Source: Rhodobacteraceae bacterium UBA1957
Lineage (GTDB): Bacteria; Pseudomonadota; Alphaproteobacteria; Rhodobacterales; Rhodobacteraceae
Length of the DNA: 8,300 nt
Direction: 5' to 3'
Assembly: GCA_002336405.1 (NCBI GenBank)
Contig: DDEJ01000009.1
Coordinates: forward strand, 915-9,214
Every line of letters begins with the position of its first letter. The stretch's first letter is position 1. Made by a program: the position numbers and the translations under genes. Below, piece after piece: positions 1 to 5,892 of the stretch. A model generated the notes under the pieces. The model saw nothing but the letters and a program-made list of their open reading frames with translations. It made no database searches and was not told where the DNA came from.

Positions 1-510
1 CGCAGGTTTGGCATCCCGCCCCGTCAGAATAACGTTGGTTCGAGCCGCCCGTCCCCTGAGACCTTCCAGCACCTGATCTACGCTCAAATACTCATAGCGC
101 ATGGCAATGTTGATTTCATCCAGCACCACAAGATCAAACTCACCGCCCGACATCATCGCACAGGCTTTTGCAAACGCCGCCTGTGCGGCCTCGGTATCGC
201 GGTTGCGATCTTGCGTATCCCAAGTAAAGCCGTCGCCCATGGTATGCCAACTGACCTGATCTTCAATCGTTTTGAAAAACCGCCGCTCCCCGGTCACCCA
301 CTTGCCTTTAATGAATTGGACCACCGCAACTTTTTGCCCCCAACCCAAGGCGCGAATAATCACCCCAAAGGCCGAGCTGGATTTGCCTTTGCCCTTACCG
401 GTATGCACAAAGACAAGTCCGCGATCCGGATCTTGCGCCTGTGATGTTTTGCGGCGGTGCTCTTTCTGGACCTGCTGCATTTTCACTTTGTGGTCTGTGT
501 CATCCGTCAT
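1..510 (-). CDS. cobO: Corrinoid (cob(I)alamin) adenosyltransferase CobO, 3' end cut by window
   Basis: Transfers the 5'-deoxyadenosyl group of ATP to cob(I)yrinate/cobalamin in the cytoplasm, in the cobalamin biosynthesis and salvage pathway. The reverse strand reads 170 open codons from an ATG at 510-508 to the window edge. The N-terminus is polar (about residues 1-30). It is followed by a P-loop GKGKGKSS at residues 38-45 and a Walker-B-like LVVLDEIN at 137-144; between them lie the LGWG and VQFIKGKW segments typical of CobO. Family members are about 200 residues, so roughly the last 30 are outside the window. The start is supported by AAGGA (reverse strand, 520-524) nine bases upstream. 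The gene lies 168 bp downstream of the permease gene potC on the same strand. It has no obvious functional link to the transporter and may have its own promoter in that gap, but I see no convincing one. Confidence 0.93.
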   Translation of the reverse strand, partial: MTDDTDHKVKMQQVQKEHRRKTSQAQDPDRGLVFVHTGKGKGKSSSAFGVIIRALGWGQKVAVVQFIKGKWVTGERRFFKTIEDQVSWHTMGDGFTWDTQDRNRDTEAAQAAFAKACAMMSGGEFDLVVLDEINIAMRYEYLSVDQVLEGLRGRAARTNVILTGRDAKPA

Positions 511-678
511 CGGTCAATATCCTTTGTTGAAATGGCATGCCTTGCCTTGCCGCTTCTGTATCCCATACCGCCAGCGATACATTACCCCAGCGCAAAATTC
601 TCTCGCAATGCAAAAAGCGCGGTTGCATGGCCTATACCCGGCACGCGCCGGTCGCACAAACGCCCAACCGTCACATTG

Positions 679-1893
679 TCAACCAGGGCTAAGCCCCCGC
701 AAGCGTTCCGACCGTCGGCGCAGCAATTCAAGCGTCATCAGCAACGCAACCGAAATCCCAACAAGGATCGTCGCCACCGCAAGAATGGTTGGGCTAATCT
801 GCTCACGCAGACCAATAAACATCTGCCACGGAAGCGTCTTCTGGCCGGCAGAGCCGATGAACATCACGATGACGACCTCGTCAAAAGACGTGATAAAAGC
901 GAACAGACCGCCCGAAACAACACCGGGAAAGATCAGTGGCATCTGCACACGAAAAAATGTGGTGATCGGATTTGCACCCATATTGGCCGCAGCACGGGTC
1001 AGCGAGGTGTCAAACCCCACGAGCGTTGCCGTCACAGTTATAATCACAAACGGAATGCCCAAGACGGCATGTGCCAGAACAACTTTGACATAGCCCACAA
1101 AATTCTTGCCCATCCCAAGGGTATTTTCCATAAAATTACCCATGGTCGAATAAAAGAAAAACATGCCCGTTGCAGAAATAATTAGTGGCACAATCATCGG
1201 TGAAATCAAAATCGCCATTATGGCCCGCTTTGCCGGCACATGGCTTTGACTGAGCCCAATTGCCGCCAGTGTTCCCAGCGAGACCGAGATAACCGTCGCA
1301 ATTGGCGCAATGATCAGCGAGTTCCAAAATGAGCGCTGCCATTCCGCGTTGTTGAAGAAATCCTGATAGTGCTTTAAAGAATATCCCGCAGGATCAAACC
1401 GCAGCATTTCCGGGGTGAAGGTAAAGAAATCCTGCGCGTTGAAAGACAAGGGCATAACAACAAGAATAGGGGTTATCAAAAACCCAAAGATCAAACCACA
1501 GATGACCCGAAAGCTGTAATGCCACAAAACCTGACCCGCAGTCAGATAAGGATGAAGCTTGACGCGGTACTCCCCCTCGTGAATCCAATAGACGAACCAC
1601 CCGAAGAACCAGCCAAACAGCGCCCCAAACAAAACGCCAGTGAGGCCGATAAACAAAAGCCCTAAAACGGCAAGCAGCACAGGCAGCAGCCAGCGCACCG
1701 CTTTTCGGCTGAGATGGTCAGTTACAATGATCCCGTAAGCGAGGATCATCGAAAGCGTCGCACCAAAGACGATGCCCACCACAGCACTTCCGAACGCCGG
1801 TCCGACAAACAGACCGACCAAGGCTCCCATCAGCCCCATGACCGGCAACACAAAAGCAACTGGCCGGCGCGACACTTGAGTAAACACGGCCAT
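679..1893 (-). CDS. potC: Polyamine-type ABC transporter permease, PotC-like, with extra N-terminal membrane region
   Basis: Inner-membrane permease subunit of an ABC importer (spermidine/putrescine family, BPD_transp_1 fold), 404 residues. The canonical part starts near residue 127: a first helix at about 128-150, then helices near 190-213, 224-248, 270-290, 325-347 and 368-390. The cytoplasmic EAA loop that docks the ATPase is at about 300-325 (RAAANMGAN...VQMPLIFPG), with the invariant Gly at 306 and Arg replacing the usual first Glu. Typical PotC is about 260 residues. The extra ~125 N-terminal residues hold about four hydrophobic segments (12-34, 35-57, 66-84, 86-104), with glycines every fourth residue at 23/27/31/35 and 86/90/94/98. 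The ATG lies four bases after the potB stop, and a G-rich stretch at the end of potB can serve as ribosome binding site. The two genes are therefore cotranscribed and probably coupled. The symbol is a family label; the substrate is not known from sequence. Confidence 0.9.
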   Translation of the reverse strand: MAVFTQVSRRPVAFVLPVMGLMGALVGLFVGPAFGSAVVGIVFGATLSMILAYGIIVTDHLSRKAVRWLLPVLLAVLGLLFIGLTGVLFGALFGWFFGWFVYWIHEGEYRVKLHPYLTAGQVLWHYSFRVICGLIFGFLITPILVVMPLSFNAQDFFTFTPEMLRFDPAGYSLKHYQDFFNNAEWQRSFWNSLIIAPIATVISVSLGTLAAIGLSQSHVPAKRAIMAILISPMIVPLIISATGMFFFYSTMGNFMENTLGMGKNFVGYVKVVLAHAVLGIPFVIITVTATLVGFDTSLTRAAANMGANPITTFFRVQMPLIFPGVVSGGLFAFITSFDEVVIVMFIGSAGQKTLPWQMFIGLREQISPTILAVATILVGISVALLMTLELLRRRSERLRGLSPG

Positions 1894-1897
1894 GGCG

Positions 1898-3172
1898 TCA
1901 GCCCCCCAGCTTTACATTGTCAATGCCAACAATCTTGTCATAAGCCCAGTAGAGAATTAACACCGCCACCAGCAAGATTGTCCCAAGCGCTGCCGCCAGC
2001 CCCCAATTCATTGATTGGAAAATATGATAGGCAATGCGATTGGAAATAAAGACGCCTTTGTTACCACCTACGATTTCCGGCGTGATATAATAGCCAATCG
2101 CCAGAATGAACACCAAGATAGACCCCGCCCCGATACCCGGCACAGATTGCGGGAAATACACCCGCCAAAATGCGGTCCAATTGGTGGCACCCAATGATTT
2201 GGCCGCTCTGAGATAAGTTGGCGGGATGGTCTGCATCACCGAGTACATCGGCAAGATCATAAAGGGCAGCATGATATGCGTCATCGCCACAATCGTGCCG
2301 AACTGATTGTTGATCATCACCAAGCGACCAGTTTCCTCGATCATCCCCAGTGCAACCAAAAGATCATTAATCACGCCCTGTTGCTGCAACATGACCTTCC
2401 AAGCAGAGGTGCGCACCAGTAAAGAGGTCCAGAAGGGCAAAAGCACAAGGATCATCAATAAGTTCGCTTGCCGCATTGGCAGATTGGCCAGCAGCCACGC
2501 CACTGGATAGCCCAGCGCGATGCAAGCCACCGTAATCATCAACGACATAATTAACGTCCGCTCGAACAGTTTAATCAAAATCTGTCGGTCTTCGGGCTGA
2601 AATTCCGGGCCAGACGGAGTTTTCCGCATGTCCACCGCATTGAGGAAATACCCCGAAGTATAGCGTGAGCTGTGCGTTTGAAGGGTGCGCCAGATTTCGA
2701 CATCACCCCAACCTTTATGCGTCGCGATCAGCTTGTCTTTAAACGGCGCGTCGGCCTCAAGATCCCATTTCTTGGCCTTGCGCGCGGTTTTCTTGAACAA
2801 TGAGGCAATACCAGATTTTTCATAGTTCAACCGCAGGCCAACCCGGGTATGAACTTTGGCTTTGGCAGCGCGCTGAATGTCACCCGCAAAAGCCGCGTAG
2901 ACGGCTTCATCCGGCAATACGCCCGCCTGTCCGTCCCATGTTTCCAAAGCAATCACGGTCTCAGGCAATATTTCCGCAACGATGTCATTTTCGACTGAGC
3001 GAAACAGCATGGAGGCAATGGGAAAAAGGAACGTAAACAATACAAATATAAGCAGCGGAGAGATCAAGAGCAGCGCCCGGATTTTTTGCCGCCTCAGTGC
3101 GATGGCCAAACTGCGCTTGAGCGGTTGTCCATCCGCGGCCAACACAGGTCCGTTTTCGTCAGTATAGCTCAT
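1898..3172 (-). CDS. potB: Polyamine-type ABC transporter permease, PotB-like, with large periplasmic loop
   Basis: Inner-membrane permease subunit partnering the PotC-like protein, 424 residues. A cytoplasmic N-terminus of about 33 residues rich in Arg/Lys precedes the first helix (about 34-57). A hydrophilic, Lys-rich stretch of about 140 residues (60-200) follows, predicted periplasmic. The core helices then lie at about 203-228, 237-255, 291-313, 347-368 and 391-412. The EAA loop at about 320-347 (LRAAKSLGAT...PQSVPG) has the conserved Gly at 328 and is a good match to the family. Ordinary PotB proteins are near 280 residues; the excess is almost entirely the periplasmic loop. The ATG at 3172-3170 is preceded on the reverse strand by GGGGAC at suitable distance. 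The gene sits 85 bp after potD, separated by a terminator-like hairpin, and 4 bp before potC. The symbol denotes family membership only. Confidence 0.9.
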   Translation of the reverse strand: MSYTDENGPVLAADGQPLKRSLAIALRRQKIRALLLISPLLIFVLFTFLFPIASMLFRSVENDIVAEILPETVIALETWDGQAGVLPDEAVYAAFAGDIQRAAKAKVHTRVGLRLNYEKSGIASLFKKTARKAKKWDLEADAPFKDKLIATHKGWGDVEIWRTLQTHSSRYTSGYFLNAVDMRKTPSGPEFQPEDRQILIKLFERTLIMSLMITVACIALGYPVAWLLANLPMRQANLLMILVLLPFWTSLLVRTSAWKVMLQQQGVINDLLVALGMIEETGRLVMINNQFGTIVAMTHIMLPFMILPMYSVMQTIPPTYLRAAKSLGATNWTAFWRVYFPQSVPGIGAGSILVFILAIGYYITPEIVGGNKGVFISNRIAYHIFQSMNWGLAAALGTILLVAVLILYWAYDKIVGIDNVKLGG

Positions 3173-3217
3173 GTCGTCCCCAGTGTCGGTTCAGTCTCAC
3201 ACAGTGCCACATAAATT

Positions 3218-3243
3218 AAAAAAGGGCCGACAAAGGCCCTTTT
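3218..3243 (-). terminator. Intrinsic-terminator-like hairpin between potD and potB
   Basis: A perfect 9-bp stem (AAAAGGGCC at 3220-3228 pairing with GGCCCTTTT at 3235-3243) encloses a 6-base loop. Read on the reverse strand, the stem runs into six consecutive T's. It begins about 15 bases after the potD stop and ends about 45 bases before the potB start, inside the operon. It probably terminates part of the transcripts or protects the potD 3' end, so that binding protein is made in excess over permease. The stem is symmetrical with A/T flanks, but no plus-strand gene ends here, so minus-strand function is the natural reading. Confidence 0.8.
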
Positions 3244-3257
3244 CCATTTTCAATGTC

Positions 3258-4349
3258 TTATTTTGCAAGCCAAGCTTGGAATTTAGACTCGATATCATCT
3301 TTATAGTCTGCCCAGAACGCATAGTTCATCAGGAAGGTATTCTTTGAGTTGGCAGGATCTGTTGGCATATGAGGCGCCATTGCGATACCCAGTTCCGCGT
3401 GCTTATCAACCAACAGGGCTGATGACGCACGAGTCGGGCCATAGCTGATCCATTTAGACTGATCTGCAAGACGCTGTGTATCAGTTGCAAACCTTACATA
3501 GTGCAGCGCGCGTGCTTGACGCTCGGGGCTCAGGCCGGTTGGAATGATCCATCCGTCAAGGTCATAAATCTGTCCATCCCAAAGCATTGAAACAGGCTGA
3601 TTTTGCTCTTCGATCAAGGCAAACAAGCGACCGTTAAAGGTCGAACCCATGACGACTTCGCCATCGGCCAGCAATTGTGGCGTATCGGCGCCTGCAGACC
3701 ACCAGATCACATCATCTTTGATGGTGTCCAGTTTTGCAAGAGCTTGATCCTGACCAGCGCCTGTTTCCAGCATTGGGTAGATGTCAGCTTTGGCAACGCC
3801 ATCACAAAGAAGCGCCCATTCCATGTTTGAAAGCGCGCCTTTTTTCAGCGAACGCTTGCCGGGGTATGTGTCGGTGTCAAAGAGTGCACAGATGCTAGTG
3901 GGAGGCGTGCTACCAACCATGTCGCTGCGATAGCCGACCGTATAGGAATAAACGATCTGTGGGATAAAGCATTCTGAGACAATGAAGTCACCAAAGTCAT
4001 TTGAAGCAAGCGTTCCGTCTGGTGCGTCAGCCAGCATGAAATCATGGTCGATTTCCATCGCAAGACCTTCGTCGCAAAGCTGCATGGCCGGTCCGGCTTC
4101 AACGTCAACAACGTCCCAGGTCACATTGCCTGCCTCGTTCATGGCCCGCAATTTTGGAACCGCTGTACCGGCACTATCATCATTGATGATCGTGACACCC
4201 GTATTAGCCGAATAGGGCTCGTGATAGGCTTTAAGTTGTGATTTTGAATAAGCACCGCCCCATGACACGATGGTCATTTCCTCTGCAAGTGCAGATCCTG
4301 CCACCAGCGAAAGTGCCGCTGTTGCCAAAACAGTTTTTGTAAATTTCAT
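3258..4349 (-). CDS. potD: Periplasmic substrate-binding protein of polyamine-type ABC transporter (PotD-like)
   Basis: Captures the substrate in the periplasm and delivers it to the permease pair. It has 363 residues from the chosen start. A Sec signal peptide is clear: Lys at 2 and 5, a hydrophobic core at 7-19 and an ALA cleavage site at 20-22. The mature protein begins with the TIVSWGGAYS segment characteristic of COG0687 spermidine/putrescine-type binding proteins. DVVDVEAG (79-86), the GYRSDM region (139-144), GSTFNGR (235-241) and DGWIIPTG (265-272) fit the two-lobe fold. Aromatics such as W30, Y34, W216, W217 and W267 are plausible ligand contacts. Four cysteines (92, 127, 154, 182) are unusually many for this class. 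The frame stays open 38 codons upstream to an ATG overlapping the potA stop. I chose the internal ATG at 4349-4347 because it gives a proper signal peptide and has GGGAG (4356-4360) six bases upstream. Substrate: family suggests polyamines, context suggests an ectoine-like compound; unproven. Confidence 0.9.
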   Translation of the reverse strand: MKFTKTVLATAALSLVAGSALAEEMTIVSWGGAYSKSQLKAYHEPYSANTGVTIINDDSAGTAVPKLRAMNEAGNVTWDVVDVEAGPAMQLCDEGLAMEIDHDFMLADAPDGTLASNDFGDFIVSECFIPQIVYSYTVGYRSDMVGSTPPTSICALFDTDTYPGKRSLKKGALSNMEWALLCDGVAKADIYPMLETGAGQDQALAKLDTIKDDVIWWSAGADTPQLLADGEVVMGSTFNGRLFALIEEQNQPVSMLWDGQIYDLDGWIIPTGLSPERQARALHYVRFATDTQRLADQSKWISYGPTRASSALLVDKHAELGIAMAPHMPTDPANSKNTFLMNYAFWADYKDDIESKFQAWLAK

Positions 4350-4385
4350 TACATTCTCCCATGTCGCCCGTTTTTGGAGAAGAGG

Positions 4386-4412
4386 ATCCGTGTTACGGGC
4401 AAAACAACGGAT
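4386..4412 (-). other. Stem-loop in potA-potD leader, proximal to potD
   Basis: ATCCGT at 4386-4391 pairs with ACGGAT at 4407-4412. The helix extends inward by GTT/AAC (4392-4394 with 4403-4405) across a single bulged A (4406), leaving an 8-base loop. It lies between the potA stop and the potD ribosome binding site. There is no adjacent T-run, so it is not a terminator. It may act in mRNA stability or translation. Functional role is inferred only from position. Confidence 0.4.
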
Positions 4413-4423
4413 ACGTCTTAAGT

Positions 4424-4443
4424 CACGTTCCAGAAGGAACGTG
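4424..4443 (-). other. Stem-loop in potA-potD gap, distal to potD
   Basis: A perfect 8-bp inverted repeat (CACGTTCC at 4424-4431, GGAACGTG at 4436-4443) has a 4-base loop. It lies about 17 bases downstream of the potA stop on the reverse strand and is followed there by ACTTAAG rather than a T-run. A stable tetraloop hairpin just upstream of a binding-protein cistron would fit an RNA processing or stability element for differential expression. It could also be a protein-binding dyad. Confidence 0.5.
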
Positions 4444-4459
4444 CTATTTCTTTCACCGC

Positions 4460-5563
4460 TCATGCGTCAAGCGCGCGGCAATCCGACGGCAGCCAGCCGA
4501 TTTCGATCTGGGCACCGGGTTCCAACCGCACCTGATCGGGCGCATTGCGGGTCTTGACGATAAACTCATCATTACCAGCCACACGTAACCGGGTTCGGAA
4601 AATGTCCCCCATATATATAAACTCAAGGACTTCTGCTGTCAGCGTATGCGCCCCTTCTTGCAGGCGCTCCTTGTTGAACTCAACCCGTTCGGGCCGGATA
4701 GACACCCGCGTCCGTTCGCCAGCCTTGCTGACATTGACCGGGTTGCAATCGATCAATTTGCCATCGTCAAGTTGTACCAGCGCCATGCCGTTGGTGATCT
4801 CTTTCACCACACCTTCAAGGGTGTTGTTTTCACCGATGAACTGCGCGACGAAACTGTTTTTGGGTGACTCATATAATTCTGCTGGCGGCGCCAATTGCTG
4901 AATGCGGCCATCATCAAACACCGCGACCCGGTCAGACATGGTCAGCGCCTCGGTCTGGTCATGGGTCACATAGACCACTGTGATGCCCAGATTATCGGCA
5001 ATGCGCTTGATCTCAAACTGCATATGTTCGCGCAGTTGCTTGTCTAGCGCGCCCAGCGGCTCATCCATCAACACCAACTCGGCCTCAAACACCAGGGCCC
5101 GCGCCAGCGCTACACGCTGTTGTTGGCCCCCTGACAATTGCGCCGGTCGCCGACCACCAAACGCGCCCATCTGCACCATTTCCAATGCCCGCTTGACCTT
5201 GGCCTCGCGTTCGGTCTTCGGTATTTTACGCACCTCAAGTGGAAACGCCAGGTTCTCAGCGACAGTCATATGAGGAAACAGCGCATAGTTTTGAAACACC
5301 ATCCCGATACCGCGCTTATGCGGCGGGATATTATTGATAGACACCCCATCGAGCATAATGTCGCCATGGGTTGCGGTCTCAAAACCGGCCAACATCATCA
5401 AGCAAGTGGTCTTGCCCGATCCCGATGGGCCCAGCATTGTCAGAAATTCGCCTCTCGGCATAGCAAGATTAAGATCTTTCACGACAAGGGAAATGCCGTC
5501 ATAACTTTTCTGCACACGCTCAAACTGAACGAAAGCGTCGGACGCGGTCTTCATGTTTGCCAA
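4460..5563 (-). CDS. potA: ABC transporter ATP-binding protein, PotA-like
   Basis: Cytoplasmic ATPase that powers import through the PotB/PotC pair, 367 residues. All nucleotide-binding motifs are intact: Walker A GPSGSGKT (45-52), Q-loop Gln 91 in MVFQNYALFP, signature LSGGQQQR (143-150), Walker B LVLMDEP (163-169, catalytic Glu 168) and switch His 201 in VTHDQTEA. Residues about 245-365 form the C-terminal TOBE-type regulatory domain (SIRPERV at 288-294), as in PotA/FbpC-type ATPases. Length is normal for the family. The start appears to be TTG at 5563-5561: GGGAG lies seven bases upstream of it, but sixteen bases upstream of the in-frame ATG at 5554-5552, which is the alternative. It is the first gene of the transporter operon and reads away from the divergent control region. 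The next gene, potD, follows after 110 bp. Confidence 0.94.
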   Translation of the reverse strand: MANMKTASDAFVQFERVQKSYDGISLVVKDLNLAMPRGEFLTMLGPSGSGKTTCLMMLAGFETATHGDIMLDGVSINNIPPHKRGIGMVFQNYALFPHMTVAENLAFPLEVRKIPKTEREAKVKRALEMVQMGAFGGRRPAQLSGGQQQRVALARALVFEAELVLMDEPLGALDKQLREHMQFEIKRIADNLGITVVYVTHDQTEALTMSDRVAVFDDGRIQQLAPPAELYESPKNSFVAQFIGENNTLEGVVKEITNGMALVQLDDGKLIDCNPVNVSKAGERTRVSIRPERVEFNKERLQEGAHTLTAEVLEFIYMGDIFRTRLRVAGNDEFIVKTRNAPDQVRLEPGAQIEIGWLPSDCRALDA

Positions 5564-5570
5564 TAACTGG

Positions 5571-5575
5571 CTCCC
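5571..5575 (-). promoter_or_regulatory. Ribosome binding site favouring a TTG start for potA
   Basis: Reverse-strand GGGAG is separated by seven bases (5564-5570) from the TTG at 5563-5561. The first in-frame ATG, three codons later, would be sixteen bases away, beyond the usual range. The spacing decides for TTG, though leaky use of the ATG is possible. Confidence 0.55.
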
Positions 5576-5592
5576 TATTCTCTTTCTTCAGC

Positions 5593-5614
5593 CTGACTTC
5601 CGTCAGTTAAACTG
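5593..5614. repeat. Two overlapping short dyads near the potA start
   Basis: CTGAC (5593-5597) and GTCAG (5602-5606) form a dyad with four bases between the arms. It overlaps the palindrome CAGTT-A-AACTG at 5604-5614. They lie about 30-50 bases upstream of the potA start, where a repressor site or 5' leader structure would sit. The dyads are short and chance occurrence is possible. Confidence 0.3.
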
Positions 5615-5634
5615 CTTCCTAGACGGGAAGCCCC

Positions 5635-5649
5635 AACGTTTGCAATGTT
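5635..5649. repeat. 15-bp imperfect palindrome, candidate operator
   Basis: AACGTTTGCAATGTT has twofold symmetry at five of seven paired positions around the central G at 5642. The size and symmetry suit a helix-turn-helix dimer site. It lies about 70-85 bases upstream of the potA start. I cannot assign a regulator family. Confidence 0.3.
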
Positions 5650-5706
5650 TTTTAACGGAATTAGTCCTCTTAGACAGATATTTAATCATACTTTTTGCCC
5701 AAAAAC

Positions 5707-5760
5707 GAATTGTTAGCGCAAACCACATTACCGCAACTCCAACAGAGCTTTTAACAATTC
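5707..5760. repeat. Perfect 9-bp inverted repeat with 36-bp spacer in the divergent region
   Basis: GAATTGTTA at 5707-5715 is the exact reverse complement of TAACAATTC at 5752-5760. Arm centres are 45 bp apart, a little over four helical turns, near the middle of the divergent region. This could be a pair of inverted half-sites for a looping or cooperative regulator. In AT-rich DNA of this length one such 9-mer pair by chance is not very improbable, so support is limited. Confidence 0.35.
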
Positions 5761-5879
5761 AACCATACAAGCAGAGCAATACACATCAACAGATATTTTT
5801 GGCCCCAAAGACGCCCAACTGCTGCTTTAAAGGGACTGTACCAAACAAGCCCATGGAGTTTAATGCGAAAGTACCCGGT

Positions 5880-5884
5880 GAGGA
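5880..5884 (+). promoter_or_regulatory. Ribosome binding site deciding the M24 hydrolase start
   Basis: GAGGA eight bases before the ATG at 5893 favours that start. The alternative ATG at 5863 has GGAG only four bases upstream and would add ten residues ahead of the conserved N-terminal NLPF segment. Confidence 0.55.
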
Positions 5885-5892
5885 CCCATCAG

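Larger units (their letters stand above)
5564..5892. promoter_or_regulatory. Divergent control region between the transporter operon and the hydrolase operon
   Basis: This 329-bp stretch has no credible coding sequence and is visibly richer in A/T than its flanks. It must hold the promoter of the leftward potADBC operon and that of the rightward M24-M20 pair. I find no strong -35/-10 pair in either direction; TATGAT and TTTAAT-like hexamers occur near 5678-5692 but lack well-placed partners. It contains several dyads listed separately, and a direct 10-base repeat ACAGATATTT at 5674-5683 and 5789-5798. Coregulation of both operons by one substrate-responsive regulator is plausible, but no regulator gene is in the window. 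Confidence 0.6.

Noticed and set aside
628..646. CCGGC-ACGC-GCCGG inverted repeat downstream of potC.
   Set aside because: The stem has only five strong pairs and no T-run on the reverse strand, so it is not a supported terminator.
642..681. TTGACA-like hexamer on the reverse strand at the potC stop, as a possible cobO promoter.
   Set aside because: The hexamer 17 bases further is TTGTGC, a poor -10 match, and the match is partly built from the stop codon.
272..1185. Long plus-strand open frames of 242-273 codons across the end of cobO and potC.
   Set aside because: They lie opposite strongly recognisable minus-strand genes, have low-complexity Arg/His/Pro-rich translations and no ribosome binding site, and match no family I know.
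4350..4463. Possible 38-residue N-terminal extension of the binding protein, starting at an ATG that overlaps the potA stop (ATGA).
   Set aside because: It would place the signal peptide inside the protein, the extension is Arg-rich and unlike any export signal, and two hairpins lie across it. The internal ATG at 4349 has a good ribosome binding site and signal sequence.
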